64,000 nt of DNA from Flavobacterium sp. N1994 (GCF_025947145.1 NZ_CP109999.1:2480001-2544000); one strand, 5' to 3'; positions 25,382 to 34,867 are shown, counted from the stretch's first letter. Notes: a model not told the origin generated them from the sequence alone. Program-made: numbers and translations.

Positions 25382-27817
25382 ATGCTAAAGAACTGGTTAC
25401 ATATTTTTTTATTCCAAATCAAAAACAACAAGCTGTTTACGGCACTCAATATTTTAGGATTAAGCATTGGTATAGCCGGATTAATTTTTGCCATTCTTTA
25501 TTGGAATGACGAGCAAAGTTACAATGCTTGGAATCCCGAGAGAGAAAAAGTTTTTCAATCGATAAGTAAAGTTAGTGATGTCGACTATTGGGCAAGTAAT
25601 GTTATTCCGTTTGACCAATTGTTCAAGAAATATTTTCCCGAAGTTACCTCTCATTGTTATCTGGAAAATTGGTATTTAGAAGAAATTATTAAATACAAAG
25701 ACAAGAAAGAAATTATTAAAATTACCGATGCACAAAACACTTTTTTCGAATTCTTCCCATTCAATTTTATTAAAGGTTCTGCTAAAACGGCTTTGAAAGA
25801 CAATACTAGCATTGCTATTTCTGCTGAAACAGCTCAAAAACTTTTTGGAGATGAAGATCCGATGGGTAAAATCGTTACCTACTCTGAAAAAAAATTAGTA
25901 GTGCGTGGCGTTTATACTATTCCTGGAAAATCATCTATGGCACCAATGGCAGTAACCAATTTGATGGAAGAAAAAACAATAAGAGATAAGGATAATTGGG
26001 GTAATTTCAATTATGGATTACTCTTAAAATTGAAAAATCCAGTGGACAAGGATAAAGTAGCATCCCGAATGGAAAAATTGCTTCATGAAAACAGAGCTTT
26101 GAAATGGGCAAAAAACGAAGGATTAACTCCAGAGGAATGGATGAAAAAGAATGGAGATCATCGTACCAGAATTATTTTGGGGTCACTAAAAGATGCTCGT
26201 TTGCATGCTATCGCAGAAGGATTTGCAGAAGGTAAAGGGAATTATCAGTTTTTGCTCATAATGCTTGGGTTGTCTATTTTAATTTTAGTGTTATCGATAG
26301 TGAATTATGTAAATCTGGCAACAGCCAATGCCATTAAAAGAGCTAAAGAAGTTGGAGTTCGAAAAATATTAGGTGCTTCGAAACATAATATTGTAAAGCA
26401 ATTTTTATTCGAAACCATACTAATAGTGTTATTTTCTATATTGCTTTCTTTAGTTATTGTCGAACTTTCTCTGCCTTATTACAATGAGTTTTTAGGAAAA
26501 AAATTGCTAATACACGGTAATCAATTTTACCTGCAAATAATCTTTATTTTTATTCTAACTATCGTTTTTGCTGGAATATTTCCAGCTATATATGTCTCAA
26601 ATTTCGAGACTTTGAAAGTACTAAAAGGTAATTTTGGAAGAAGCAAAAGCGGGATTTGGCTGAGAAACGGCATGTTAATTCTACAATTTGCCATTGCTAC
26701 ATTTTTTATTATTGGATCGTATATTGTTTATGAACAAATTCAATACATAAGCACCAAAGATTTAGGATATAAAGGGAGTCAGGTAATAGCCATTACTTAC
26801 AGAAATAAGTACGACTGGAAAGAGAAAAACTATAAGGCTAAAGTATATGATCGATACAATCTGATAAAGCAGGAAATTTCTAAAATCAAAGGTGTTGAAA
26901 AAGTAGCTACAGGAGCTTTCACCTTTGGTTCTTCTAACGGTTCAACTTCTGGTTTTAGCTATAAAAACGGAGAAAACATTCAAGGAAGAAATATGGGAGT
27001 TGATTTTGGGATGCTAGAAATGATGCATATTCAACTTAAGGAAGGTCGGTTTTTATCTGAAAATATTGCTTCAGACACTATCAACTCTATGTTAATTAAT
27101 GAAACAACGTTGAAAAAGATGAATGAGAAAAACCCAATTGGGAAAGAGGTTGATTGGAATGGCACTAAGCTAAAAATTGTAGGGGTTGTTAAAGATTTTA
27201 ACCTTTTAGGACCTCAAGAAGATATTCCGCCCATGGTTTTTTTTCATTTCAAAACCATTGATTGGATGCTTCAAAACGCCAATAAAATTCATGTAAAAAT
27301 TAATGGAGATAATCCAGAACAAACTATAGCCGATATTGAAAAGTTTTGGGCCAAAAAAGTAGATACCGATTATCCGTTCGACTATGATTTTGTGGATAAA
27401 GCTTATGCCCGAACTTATGAGACCTATGTAAAGCAAAGAAACCTTTTTTCACTTCTTAATGTTATCGTAATCTTGATAGCCTTGTTCGGATTGTTTGCCT
27501 TAGCTTCTTATTCTATACAGCGCAGAATGAAAGAAATCGCTATACGAAAAACACTTGGAGCAGAAACGTCAGTATTGCTTAAAGAGTTGTCTAAACAATA
27601 TGTAGTTTTTTGCATTGTTGGTTTTATTATTGCCTTATTCCCGGTATATTATTTACTGAATAAATGGCTGGAGAACTTTGCTTTTAGAATAGAAATTAGC
27701 CTGATTCCATTTCTAATTGGTTTCATAGTTTTATTGACCTTGACATTGTTAGTAGTCCTTTCAAGAGCCTATCAAGCAACACGATTAGATGTTTTGAAAT
27801 ATTTGAAATATGAATAA
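25382..27817 (+). CDS. MacB/FtsX-type ABC transporter permease
   Basis: 811 residues. Helix 1 (about 20-42, LNILGLSIGIAGLIFAILYW) is followed by a MacB-type periplasmic domain (about 50-275). The first FtsX core (about 285-420) contains ANAIKRAKEVGVRKILGASK. A second helix-periplasmic unit begins near 433 with RNGMLILQFAIATFFIIGS, and a second FtsX core (about 690-800) has RRMKEIAIRKTLGAE. This double arrangement is common in Bacteroidota permeases. With the ATPase at 22428 it forms the inner-membrane engine. Its 3' end overlaps the TolC-like gene by 8 nt. Confidence 0.92.
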   Translation: MLKNWLHIFLFQIKNNKLFTALNILGLSIGIAGLIFAILYWNDEQSYNAWNPEREKVFQSISKVSDVDYWASNVIPFDQLFKKYFPEVTSHCYLENWYLEEIIKYKDKKEIIKITDAQNTFFEFFPFNFIKGSAKTALKDNTSIAISAETAQKLFGDEDPMGKIVTYSEKKLVVRGVYTIPGKSSMAPMAVTNLMEEKTIRDKDNWGNFNYGLLLKLKNPVDKDKVASRMEKLLHENRALKWAKNEGLTPEEWMKKNGDHRTRIILGSLKDARLHAIAEGFAEGKGNYQFLLIMLGLSILILVLSIVNYVNLATANAIKRAKEVGVRKILGASKHNIVKQFLFETILIVLFSILLSLVIVELSLPYYNEFLGKKLLIHGNQFYLQIIFIFILTIVFAGIFPAIYVSNFETLKVLKGNFGRSKSGIWLRNGMLILQFAIATFFIIGSYIVYEQIQYISTKDLGYKGSQVIAITYRNKYDWKEKNYKAKVYDRYNLIKQEISKIKGVEKVATGAFTFGSSNGSTSGFSYKNGENIQGRNMGVDFGMLEMMHIQLKEGRFLSENIASDTINSMLINETTLKKMNEKNPIGKEVDWNGTKLKIVGVVKDFNLLGPQEDIPPMVFFHFKTIDWMLQNANKIHVKINGDNPEQTIADIEKFWAKKVDTDYPFDYDFVDKAYARTYETYVKQRNLFSLLNVIVILIALFGLFALASYSIQRRMKEIAIRKTLGAETSVLLKELSKQYVVFCIVGFIIALFPVYYLLNKWLENFAFRIEISLIPFLIGFIVLLTLTLLVVLSRAYQATRLDVLKYLKYE

Positions 27818-29111
27818 GAGAGCTTTTATACTACTGTGTTTTTATATATTTTGCACCACTACTTTTGGTCAGGTAAATTCTTGGCCATTGCAGAAATGCA
27901 TTGATGAAGCAAGGAAAAATGCTATTGAAATCAAAATTCAGCAACTCAACATCAAGAAAACTCAGAAAGAGCATAATTCTTTGGTAAATCAAATGCTACC
28001 AAGTATTTATTTAACCGGAAATCAGAGCTATAATTTTGGGTCAACCATTGATCCCGCAACCAATGGAAGAGTAAGTACCAATATTCAAAACGACAATTTC
28101 TTTTTGAATGCCCAAATGAATTTAATCGATTTCAAAGCTTTCGCAACTGCTCAAAAAACAAAAATCAATATCGAAAAATCAAAAGCCGAATTAGAAGTAA
28201 TCGAAAACGAATACCAACTCCAAATTCTGGAGAGTTATTATCGGGCGCTTTTTACACAGGAATTGCTAAAAATTCAAAGAGAACAATTCAGAAATGCTCA
28301 ATTTAATTTAGACAGGGTACAGAAAGAAGTTGCTATTGGCAGCAAGCCTCAAAGTGATTTGTACGATATGCAACTCAGTTTTGCTCAAGAAGAACTAAAG
28401 ATAACCGAAACAGAACAATTATCGATTCTTCAAAAAAAGCAGTTGTTTCAATTAATGAATGTTGAAAATGTGTCTGTAACTGAAGTGATCTTAGAAAATT
28501 TTATCGAAAACAAAACTTTGAAAGAAGTCGGCAAAGTTTCCAATCCGAAAATCAAATTTGCCGAGCTCAATTATAAAAGTAACCTGAATAACATTCATTT
28601 GGAAAGAGCCTATAACTTACCATCTTTAACCACGTATTATGGATTTTCTACTTTCTACTACAAGCCTTTAAACCAGCCAAATACCGTTGTGGATGAGTTT
28701 AACAAACAACTTGACGATAACAAAAATCATCAAGTTGGAATTCAATTAAACGTTCCTATTTTTAACGGTTTCAGAAATAGTAAAAGGGTTTTAGTTTCGA
28801 AAATTGAAAGTGAAAAATCAAAATATGTAGTCGAGCTAGAAAAAATCAAAATCAAAAATCAAATCGATATTGAAAATCAAAACAAGGAAAATTATATGCA
28901 GTTGCAAGCTAAACTCGAGCAGATGAAATCGTTTGCTGATGCTTCTTTTAAAACGTCACAATCTAAGTTTTCAGTCGGAACGATTGATGCAGTGGTGTTT
29001 TCGGCAGTTAAAAACCAACTACTTACCACCCAATACGATTTGCTTAAAAATCAATTGCAACAACAATATATAATTCTAAAAATCAGCTTAATTCAAGGGA
29101 ATTCGTTTTAA
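27810..29111 (+). CDS. TolC-family outer-membrane efflux protein
   Basis: 433 residues. The signal peptide ends near residue 20 (CTTTFGQ). Two internal repeats of long helices are broken by beta-barrel strands: the first has LPSIYLTGNQSYNFG (near 66), the second YNLPSLTTYYGFSTFYYKP and VGIQLNVPIFNGFRNSKRV (near 310), the usual TolC landmark. It forms the trimeric outer-membrane channel that docks with the HlyD-type adaptor. Last gene of the exporter operon. It overlaps the permease gene by 8 nt. No clear terminator was seen before the next promoter. Confidence 0.92.
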   Translation: MNKRAFILLCFYIFCTTTFGQVNSWPLQKCIDEARKNAIEIKIQQLNIKKTQKEHNSLVNQMLPSIYLTGNQSYNFGSTIDPATNGRVSTNIQNDNFFLNAQMNLIDFKAFATAQKTKINIEKSKAELEVIENEYQLQILESYYRALFTQELLKIQREQFRNAQFNLDRVQKEVAIGSKPQSDLYDMQLSFAQEELKITETEQLSILQKKQLFQLMNVENVSVTEVILENFIENKTLKEVGKVSNPKIKFAELNYKSNLNNIHLERAYNLPSLTTYYGFSTFYYKPLNQPNTVVDEFNKQLDDNKNHQVGIQLNVPIFNGFRNSKRVLVSKIESEKSKYVVELEKIKIKNQIDIENQNKENYMQLQAKLEQMKSFADASFKTSQSKFSVGTIDAVVFSAVKNQLLTTQYDLLKNQLQQQYIILKISLIQGNSF

Positions 29112-29156
29112 AATCAATAAGCTATTTATCCATCAATATTTTCAATTCATTAACTA

Positions 29157-29185
29157 TTGTTTCAACACAATTCGTATTATCTTTG
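29157..29185 (+). promoter_or_regulatory. Promoter of the Mrp gene
   Basis: TTG at 29157-29159, 18-nt spacer, TATCTTTG at 29178-29185. Both boxes match the Bacteroidota consensus. The ATG is at 29237. Confidence 0.7.
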
Positions 29186-29236
29186 CAATCTAAATTCAGT
29201 TTAAATAAAAGGAACTGATAAGCTTAATTATTCGAA

Positions 29237-30370
29237 ATGAAACTAGATAGAAAAGAAATCCTTTCAGCATTGGAAACCATTACCATAGCTGGTGAAGGAA
29301 AAAACATGGTGGAAAGTGGTGCTGTAAAAAATGTACTTACTTTTGGCAACGAAGTAGTAGTGGATTTAGTAATTTCTACTCCAGCCATGCACATCAAAAA
29401 ACGGGCTGAAGACGATATCAAAAAACTAATTCACGAAAAATTTTCCCCTGATGCTGTAGTGAAAGTGAATATCAAAGTAGAAGCTCCAGCCAATCCAAAT
29501 GAAATAAAAGGGAAAGCGATTCCAGGAATCAGCAATATTATTGCTGTAGCTTCAGGAAAAGGAGGTGTTGGAAAATCAACCGTAACAGCGAACCTAGCAG
29601 TCACTTTAGCCAAAATGGGATTCAAAGTGGGAATTCTAGATGCCGATATTTACGGCCCTTCTATGCCCATCATGTTTGATGTAGAAAACGAAAAACCAAT
29701 CTCTATAGAAGTCGACGGAAAATCAAAAATGAAACCCGTGGAAAGTTATGAAATCAAAATACTTTCTATCGGATTCTTTACTTCTCCGAGTCAGGCTGTT
29801 ATTTGGCGTGGACCAATGGCTTCTAAAGCTTTGAACCAAATGATTTTTGATGCGGCTTGGGGCGAATTAGATTTTATGTTAATCGATTTACCGCCAGGAA
29901 CAGGAGATATCCATTTATCCATTATGCAATCTTTGCCAATCACTGGAGCTGTTGTAGTTAGTACACCACAAGCGGTGGCTTTGGCAGATGCTAAAAAGGG
30001 AGTGTCCATGTTTTTATCAGAAAGCATCAACGTTCCTGTTCTCGGAATCATTGAAAATATGGCTTACTTTACACCAGAAGAATTACCAAACAACAAATAT
30101 TATATCTTTGGAAACGGAGGAGCTAAAAACCTCGCCGAAGATTTACAAGTTCCGTTTTTAGGAGAAGTACCTTTAGTACAAAGCATCCGTGAGGCAGGAG
30201 ATTATGGTCGTCCAGCAGCTTTGCAAACGGCATCGGTAATCGAAAGCGTTTTTGAAGAAATTACCCGAAATGTAGTTCAGGAAACGGTAAACAGAAACGA
30301 AAGTTTGCCTCCAACAGAAGCTATCAAAATAACAACCATGGCTGGTTGCTCAGCCGTTAAAGGAAAATAA
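29237..30370 (+). CDS. apbC: Mrp/NBP35-family ATP-binding Fe-S carrier
   Basis: 377 residues. An N-terminal MIP18/DUF59 domain (1-85) precedes a P-loop domain with the deviant Walker A ASGKGGVGKST at 106-116. Switch motifs are DADIYGPSMP and LIDLPPGTGDIHLS. It is expected to carry Fe-S clusters to apo-proteins in the cytosol. The CxxC that bridges the cluster in ApbC dimers is absent: after ENMAYFTP the chain reads EELPNNKYYIFG. I recall this form from other Bacteroidota. The only late Cys is in AGCSAVKGK at the C-terminus. It is followed after 1 nt by the NifU-like gene. Confidence 0.9.
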   Translation: MKLDRKEILSALETITIAGEGKNMVESGAVKNVLTFGNEVVVDLVISTPAMHIKKRAEDDIKKLIHEKFSPDAVVKVNIKVEAPANPNEIKGKAIPGISNIIAVASGKGGVGKSTVTANLAVTLAKMGFKVGILDADIYGPSMPIMFDVENEKPISIEVDGKSKMKPVESYEIKILSIGFFTSPSQAVIWRGPMASKALNQMIFDAAWGELDFMLIDLPPGTGDIHLSIMQSLPITGAVVVSTPQAVALADAKKGVSMFLSESINVPVLGIIENMAYFTPEELPNNKYYIFGNGGAKNLAEDLQVPFLGEVPLVQSIREAGDYGRPAALQTASVIESVFEEITRNVVQETVNRNESLPPTEAIKITTMAGCSAVKGK

Positions 30371-30371
30371 A

Positions 30372-30611
30372 ATGACTCAAGAAGAATTGACTTTAAACAT
30401 TGAAAAAGCCTTAAACGAAATCAGACCTTTTCTGAATTCAGATGGAGGTGATATTCATTTGGTTTCTATAGAAGATCAAAAACATGTAAAAGTACGTCTC
30501 GAAGGAGCTTGTACCTCTTGTAGTTTGAGTGTAAGTACGATGAAAGCAGGCGTGGAAACCACGATAAAAAAATATGCTCCACAAATAGAAACGGTAGAGA
30601 ATATCGCCTAG
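30372..30611 (+). CDS. NifU C-terminal domain protein (Nfu-type scaffold)
   Basis: 79 residues, the whole of it a NifU C-terminal domain. It has IRPFLNSDGGDIHLVSIED and the cluster-binding CxxC in GACTSCSLS at about 50-56, then TMKAGVETTIKKYAPQI. Nfu proteins hold a bridging 4Fe-4S cluster and pass it on. Coupling to the Mrp gene one nucleotide upstream suggests the two work together. It may supply the cysteines that the Mrp protein lacks (inference). Confidence 0.9.
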   Translation: MTQEELTLNIEKALNEIRPFLNSDGGDIHLVSIEDQKHVKVRLEGACTSCSLSVSTMKAGVETTIKKYAPQIETVENIA

Positions 30612-30681
30612 TTTTAATGATAAAAATCATATTATTTGAAACGGAGTTTCCTAAACTTTGCCGCATAGAAACTTCGCTATT

Positions 30682-31755
30682 ATGCCACAAAAGAAAATGA
30701 TTGAAACAGACATATTGATAATCGGTGCTGGGCCTACAGGACTTTTTGCTGTTTTTGAAGCAGGATTATTAAAATTAAAATGCCACCTAATAGACGCTCT
30801 GCCACAAATTGGCGGACAACTATCCGAACTTTATCCAAAGAAACCCATTTATGATATTCCAGGATATCCAGAAGTCTTAGCAGGCGATTTGGTCAACAAT
30901 TTGATGGAGCAAATCAAACAATTTCAACCCGGATTTACCTTAGGAGAAACTGCAGAAGCTATTGAAAAATTAGAAGATGGTACTTTTATAGTAACCACTA
31001 ATGAAGGCACAAAACATCATGCTAAAGCTATTGCCATTGCAGGAGGATTAGGAACTTTTGAACCAAGAAAACCTATTCTTAAAGACTTAGAATTCTACGA
31101 AAAAGAAGATCGTGGTGTTGATTATTTTGTCAAAGACCCTGAAAAATATAGAGGAAAAAATGTAGTGATTTCAGGTGGTGGTGATTCCGCATTAGATTGG
31201 AGTGTTTTCCTCACGGATGTAGCAGCTTCTGTTACGTTGGTTCACAGAAGAAATGAATTCCGAGGCGCTTTAGATTCTGTCGAAAAAGTACAAGAATTGA
31301 AATCTGCTGGAAAGATAAAACTAATAACAACCGGAGAAGTGGTTGGTTTCTCAGGGCACGAACGCATTGAATCAGTAGACATTGAGGTCAATGGTGCTCG
31401 AATGAAGGTAGCAACTGATTATTTTATTCCTTTATTTGGTTTAACACCTAAACTTGGTGCCATTGCCAATTGGGGATTAGAAATCGAAAAGAACGCCATC
31501 AAAGTCAATAACGCTTTAGACTATCAAACCAATATCGATGGGATTTATGCCATTGGTGACGTTAATACTTATCCAGGGAAATTAAAACTAATTTTGTGTG
31601 GTTTCCACGAAGCTACATTAATGTGTCAAAGTGTGTATCAAAGAATCAATCCAGGAAAAAAATACGTTTTGAAATATACTACAGTTTCTGGTATAGATGG
31701 TTTTGACGGCACACGAAAAGAAGCTGAAAAAGCAGTTATAAAATCAATAGACTAA
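30682..31755 (+). CDS. Ferredoxin-NADP reductase, thioredoxin-reductase type
   Basis: 357 residues from the ATG at 30682. FAD site IIGAGPTGLF at about 13-22, GGQLSELYPKKPIYDIPGYP (near 46), and NADPH site VVISGGGDSALDW (near 158). The second FAD motif IYAIGDVNTYPGKLKLI lies near 295. The redox CxxC of thioredoxin reductases is missing, which marks the type 2 ferredoxin(flavodoxin)-NADP reductase branch. The next gene, starting at the following base, is a 2Fe-2S ferredoxin and its likely partner. An upstream ATG at 30658 adds eight residues and is less likely. Confidence 0.92.
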   Translation: MPQKKMIETDILIIGAGPTGLFAVFEAGLLKLKCHLIDALPQIGGQLSELYPKKPIYDIPGYPEVLAGDLVNNLMEQIKQFQPGFTLGETAEAIEKLEDGTFIVTTNEGTKHHAKAIAIAGGLGTFEPRKPILKDLEFYEKEDRGVDYFVKDPEKYRGKNVVISGGGDSALDWSVFLTDVAASVTLVHRRNEFRGALDSVEKVQELKSAGKIKLITTGEVVGFSGHERIESVDIEVNGARMKVATDYFIPLFGLTPKLGAIANWGLEIEKNAIKVNNALDYQTNIDGIYAIGDVNTYPGKLKLILCGFHEATLMCQSVYQRINPGKKYVLKYTTVSGIDGFDGTRKEAEKAVIKSID

Positions 31756-32091
31756 ATGCCACAAGACATTACCATAAAAATTACAGACCGAGAAGGAGTC
31801 ACTCACGAAGTACAAGCGCCAACGGATATGAACATGAGTATCATGGAATTGGTTCGTGCCTACGAATTAGCCGAAGAAGGAACTATTGGTATTTGTGGCG
31901 GAATGGCCATGTGTGCTTCTTGTCAGTGTTATGTGTTGAATGATATAGTACTTCCTGAAAAAGGACCCGATGAAGAAGCCATGCTTTTTGAAGCTTCTAA
32001 TGTAAAAGAAAACAGTCGCTTAGGCTGTCAAATTCCTATTACAGAAGCTATTGAGGGACTTGAGATTGAATTAGCTCCTGAAGCTTTATAA
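31756..32091 (+). CDS. 2Fe-2S ferredoxin (adrenodoxin/putidaredoxin type)
   Basis: 111 residues. The cluster ligands are the Cys pattern Cx5CxxC in GICGGMAMCASCQCY with the fourth in RLGCQIPIT. This is the spacing of adrenodoxin-type ferredoxins, with an extra Cys two positions after the third ligand. It carries electrons in the cytosol, most likely exchanged with the FNR-like protein encoded immediately upstream with no gap. Its last 6 nt overlap the 3' end of the convergent SGNH gene. Confidence 0.92.
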   Translation: MPQDITIKITDREGVTHEVQAPTDMNMSIMELVRAYELAEEGTIGICGGMAMCASCQCYVLNDIVLPEKGPDEEAMLFEASNVKENSRLGCQIPITEAIEGLEIELAPEAL

Positions 32092-32790
32092 TCCTAATTT
32101 GACTTTCACTTTAGGTACAATTCGTGCTACAAATTTAGAATAAGCTATTGTGGAAGGATGCAAACCATCATTCGCCACCAATTCAGGTTGAAGTAAACCT
32201 AACCTTGTTATATCGGTAATGTTGACGAAAGCGATATTGTTGGCATTACAATAGTTTTCTGCAAAGGTGTTGTATGCATCTATCTCTGTTGAAATGGTTG
32301 AGTTTCCATTTCCATAGGGAGTGTAAGCATAATCAGGAATAGAAACCACAATAAGGTTATTCTTGTTCCCTTTAACAAATCCAATAGCTTGATTTACTAA
32401 TTCTGGAAATTCTTGTTCATACAAACTAAAGGGTTTGTGCTGGTATTGATTATTTACTCCAATTAAAAGCGTAACCAAATCATAATCGCTTGCAAGATTT
32501 TGAGCAGCAATTGCTAATTTCAAATTGGTTGTGGTCCAACCCGTTGTAGCAATAAGTTTTATTGAAAAACTATCATTAGGATTTAGGCTCTTTTTTATGC
32601 TGTCTTTCAGTTGCTCAGGAAAACGACAAGTTTCACAAACACTTTGACCATAAGTATAGCTATCCCCTAAAGCTAGATATTTATAATTTTTTATGGTGCT
32701 ATATACAGTATCAGTACTCTTATTTTCAGCACTACAGCTTACTAATAAAGGAATAAGGATTAAAATTACTATGTTCTTTAAGAAAGTCAT
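32086..32790 (-). CDS. SGNH/GDSL hydrolase lipoprotein
   Basis: 234 residues. The signal peptide has a lipobox (LLVSC, Cys near 19), so the protein should be lipid-anchored in the envelope. Block I is ALGDSYTYGQ with the nucleophile Ser near 45, block III GVNNQY near 112, and block V DGLHPS with the Asp/His pair near 210. SGNH enzymes are esterases or lipases on varied substrates, here unknown. The start ATG overlaps the stop of the DUF3050 gene by four bases, so the two are translationally coupled. Confidence 0.88.
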   Translation of the reverse strand: MTFLKNIVILILIPLLVSCSAENKSTDTVYSTIKNYKYLALGDSYTYGQSVCETCRFPEQLKDSIKKSLNPNDSFSIKLIATTGWTTTNLKLAIAAQNLASDYDLVTLLIGVNNQYQHKPFSLYEQEFPELVNQAIGFVKGNKNNLIVVSIPDYAYTPYGNGNSTISTEIDAYNTFAENYCNANNIAFVNITDITRLGLLQPELVANDGLHPSTIAYSKFVARIVPKVKVKLGL

Positions 32791-33569
32791 GCTAATTCTA
32801 AACTAGCTTCAATTTTTTCCTCAATAGCATTCCAAAGGCCTATTCTTTTTTCTAAAGCTAGAATAGAAATCTCTTCTACATCATTCCATTTTTGTTCGTC
32901 TTCTTGGCATAGTTCTGTAATCATTTGCATTGCCATTGGTCCGTGCTCGTCAGCATCTAATTCGATATGTCTTTCGAAATAATAAATCAATTTTGACAAA
33001 TCGGCTTCAGGAAAGTTTTGCTGAAAGTTTTTCAAAATCTCGGTAAACATATTCGGAATCAAATCTTCTCTTCCAAAGGTAAAAGCGGCAGCAATTTTAT
33101 GGGCTTTCCCTTCTTCAATTACTCGGAAACTAAAATCTAAAAAGGCTTTAATCTTCGGATGTAAATCACTTTGTTTTATTGATATAAAAACGTTTTTGGT
33201 ATCTAGTACATGTTGTAAAAATGCTTCTAGTTCATCCGTTTTTGCACCACAACTTTGCATCGCTTCTACATACATTTCAAAATGACTCAGTCTTTTTCCG
33301 TCTAAAGTCAAATCACTTTCTTCTGCTAAAACAATTTCATTAATCAAATAACGCGTTTCTGGATTTTGAGTTGCAAACCAAGGCGTGGTAGTACAAGTTA
33401 ACTTACTTTGCAATGCTTTTAACAAAGACATAAAATCCCATACGGCATAGACATGACTTTCTAAAAACTGATGCAAATCATCCATTGTTTTTACTTTTTC
33501 GTAAAGCGGATGTTGCAATAAAATGTCTTTTTGGGATTGTATTTTTTCGGTGATGTTTGAAATAGTCAT
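32787..33569 (-). CDS. DUF3050 protein, heme-oxygenase-like fold
   Basis: 260 residues, all-helical. The AVWDFMSLLKALQ segment near 42 and the histidine-bearing KRLSHFEMYVEAMQSCGA and YYFERHIELDADEHGPMA fit DUF3050 and the wider heme-oxygenase-like diiron superfamily. His/Glu/Asp positions in the latter two helices could bind two metals. The enzymatic role is unknown. It is soluble and cytosolic, and coupled to the SGNH lipoprotein gene by a four-base overlap. Confidence 0.82.
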   Translation of the reverse strand: MTISNITEKIQSQKDILLQHPLYEKVKTMDDLHQFLESHVYAVWDFMSLLKALQSKLTCTTTPWFATQNPETRYLINEIVLAEESDLTLDGKRLSHFEMYVEAMQSCGAKTDELEAFLQHVLDTKNVFISIKQSDLHPKIKAFLDFSFRVIEEGKAHKIAAAFTFGREDLIPNMFTEILKNFQQNFPEADLSKLIYYFERHIELDADEHGPMAMQMITELCQEDEQKWNDVEEISILALEKRIGLWNAIEEKIEASLELA

Positions 33570-33631
33570 AGCGTTTTTTTGATATATACGATTGGAAAGA
33601 AGTTAAGGGTTTTTAATTGTAATGTAAAAGT

Positions 33632-33663
33632 AAAAATGCTTCCCGAAATGGAGAAGCATTTTA
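33632..33663 (-). terminator. Probable terminator of the acyl-CoA dehydrogenase gene
   Basis: A 10-bp inverted repeat (33633-33642 with 33653-33662) around a 10-nt loop, with a modest T-run on the minus strand. It lies 26 nt beyond the gene's stop. Confidence 0.7.
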
Positions 33664-33688
33664 TATCAATTTTATCTATTGTTTAATT

Positions 33689-34867
33689 TTATTTAAAAGC
33701 TGGAATTCCAGTGATGTCAGCTCCAGTGATTAACAAGTGAATGTCATGTGTTCCTTCATAAGTAATTACCGATTCTAAGTTCATACTATGACGCATGATA
33801 GAGTATTCCCCAGTGATTCCCATGCCGCCAAGAATTTGACGCGCTTCACGAGCAATATGAATGGCCATATCTACGTTATTTCTTTTCGCCATTGAGATTT
33901 GAGCAGTAGTGGCTTTTCCTTCGTTTCTTAAAACCCCTAATCTCCAAGTCAATAATTGCGCTTTAGTGATTTCGGTAATCATTTCCGCTAATTTCTTTTG
34001 TTGTAATTGAGTTCCCGCAATAGGTTTGTCAAATTGAATACGTTCTTTAGCATAACGCAAAGCAGTATCATAGCAATCCATGGCAGCACCAATAGCACCC
34101 CAAGCAATTCCGTAACGAGCCGAATCTAAACACATCATTGGTGCTCCAAGACCTGATTTGCCAGGCAACAAGTTTTCTTTTGGAACTTTTACATTATCAA
34201 AAATTAATTCTCCAGTAGCCGAAGCACGAAGCGACCATTTATTGTGGGTTTCTGGAGTTGTAAATCCTTCCATGCCACGCTCCACAATTAAACCGTGAAT
34301 TCTTCCTTCTTCATTTTTGGCCCAAACTACAGCTACATCTGCAAAAGGAGCATTTGAAATCCACATTTTGGCTCCGTTCAACAAATAATGGTCGCCCATG
34401 TCTTTGAAGTTGGTCGTCATCCCTGATGGATTCGAACCATGATCTGGTTCAGTTAAACCAAAGCATCCCATGAATTCTCCTGTAGCTAATTTTGGCAAGT
34501 ATTTTTGACGCTGTTCTTCAGTTCCAAATTTCCAAATAGGATACATTACCAAAGAAGATTGCACTGAAGATGTAGAACGTACACCCGAATCTCCTCTTTC
34601 AATTTCTTGCATGATTAAACCATAAGATATTTGGTCTAAACCAGCACCTCCATATTCTTCAGGAATGTAAGGACCAAAACCACCAATTTCTCCCAAACCT
34701 TTGATGATTTGTTTAGGGAATTCAGCACGTTGTGCATACTCTTCTATGATAGGAGAAACTTCACGTTTCACCCACGCACGGGCAGAATCACGAACTAATT
34801 TATGTTCTTCCGTTAATAAATCATCTAAATTATAATAATCTGGAGCTTGAAATAAATCTGGTTTCAT
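33689..34867 (-). CDS. Acyl-CoA dehydrogenase (glutaryl-CoA dehydrogenase-like)
   Basis: 392 residues. A flavoprotein that oxidises acyl-CoA at the alpha-beta bond. FAD-contact GCFGLTEPDHGSNP near 142, WISNAPFADVAVVWAK, the CLDSARYGIAWGAIGAAMDC helix, RQILGGMGITGEYSI, and the catalytic Glu in VITYEGTHDIHLLITG near 374. The YEGTHDIH form and the RSTSSVQSSL segment resemble glutaryl-CoA dehydrogenases, but the exact substrate is not certain. It stands alone, with a -7 box at 34899-34906 upstream. Confidence 0.9.
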   Translation of the reverse strand: MKPDLFQAPDYYNLDDLLTEEHKLVRDSARAWVKREVSPIIEEYAQRAEFPKQIIKGLGEIGGFGPYIPEEYGGAGLDQISYGLIMQEIERGDSGVRSTSSVQSSLVMYPIWKFGTEEQRQKYLPKLATGEFMGCFGLTEPDHGSNPSGMTTNFKDMGDHYLLNGAKMWISNAPFADVAVVWAKNEEGRIHGLIVERGMEGFTTPETHNKWSLRASATGELIFDNVKVPKENLLPGKSGLGAPMMCLDSARYGIAWGAIGAAMDCYDTALRYAKERIQFDKPIAGTQLQQKKLAEMITEITKAQLLTWRLGVLRNEGKATTAQISMAKRNNVDMAIHIAREARQILGGMGITGEYSIMRHSMNLESVITYEGTHDIHLLITGADITGIPAFK

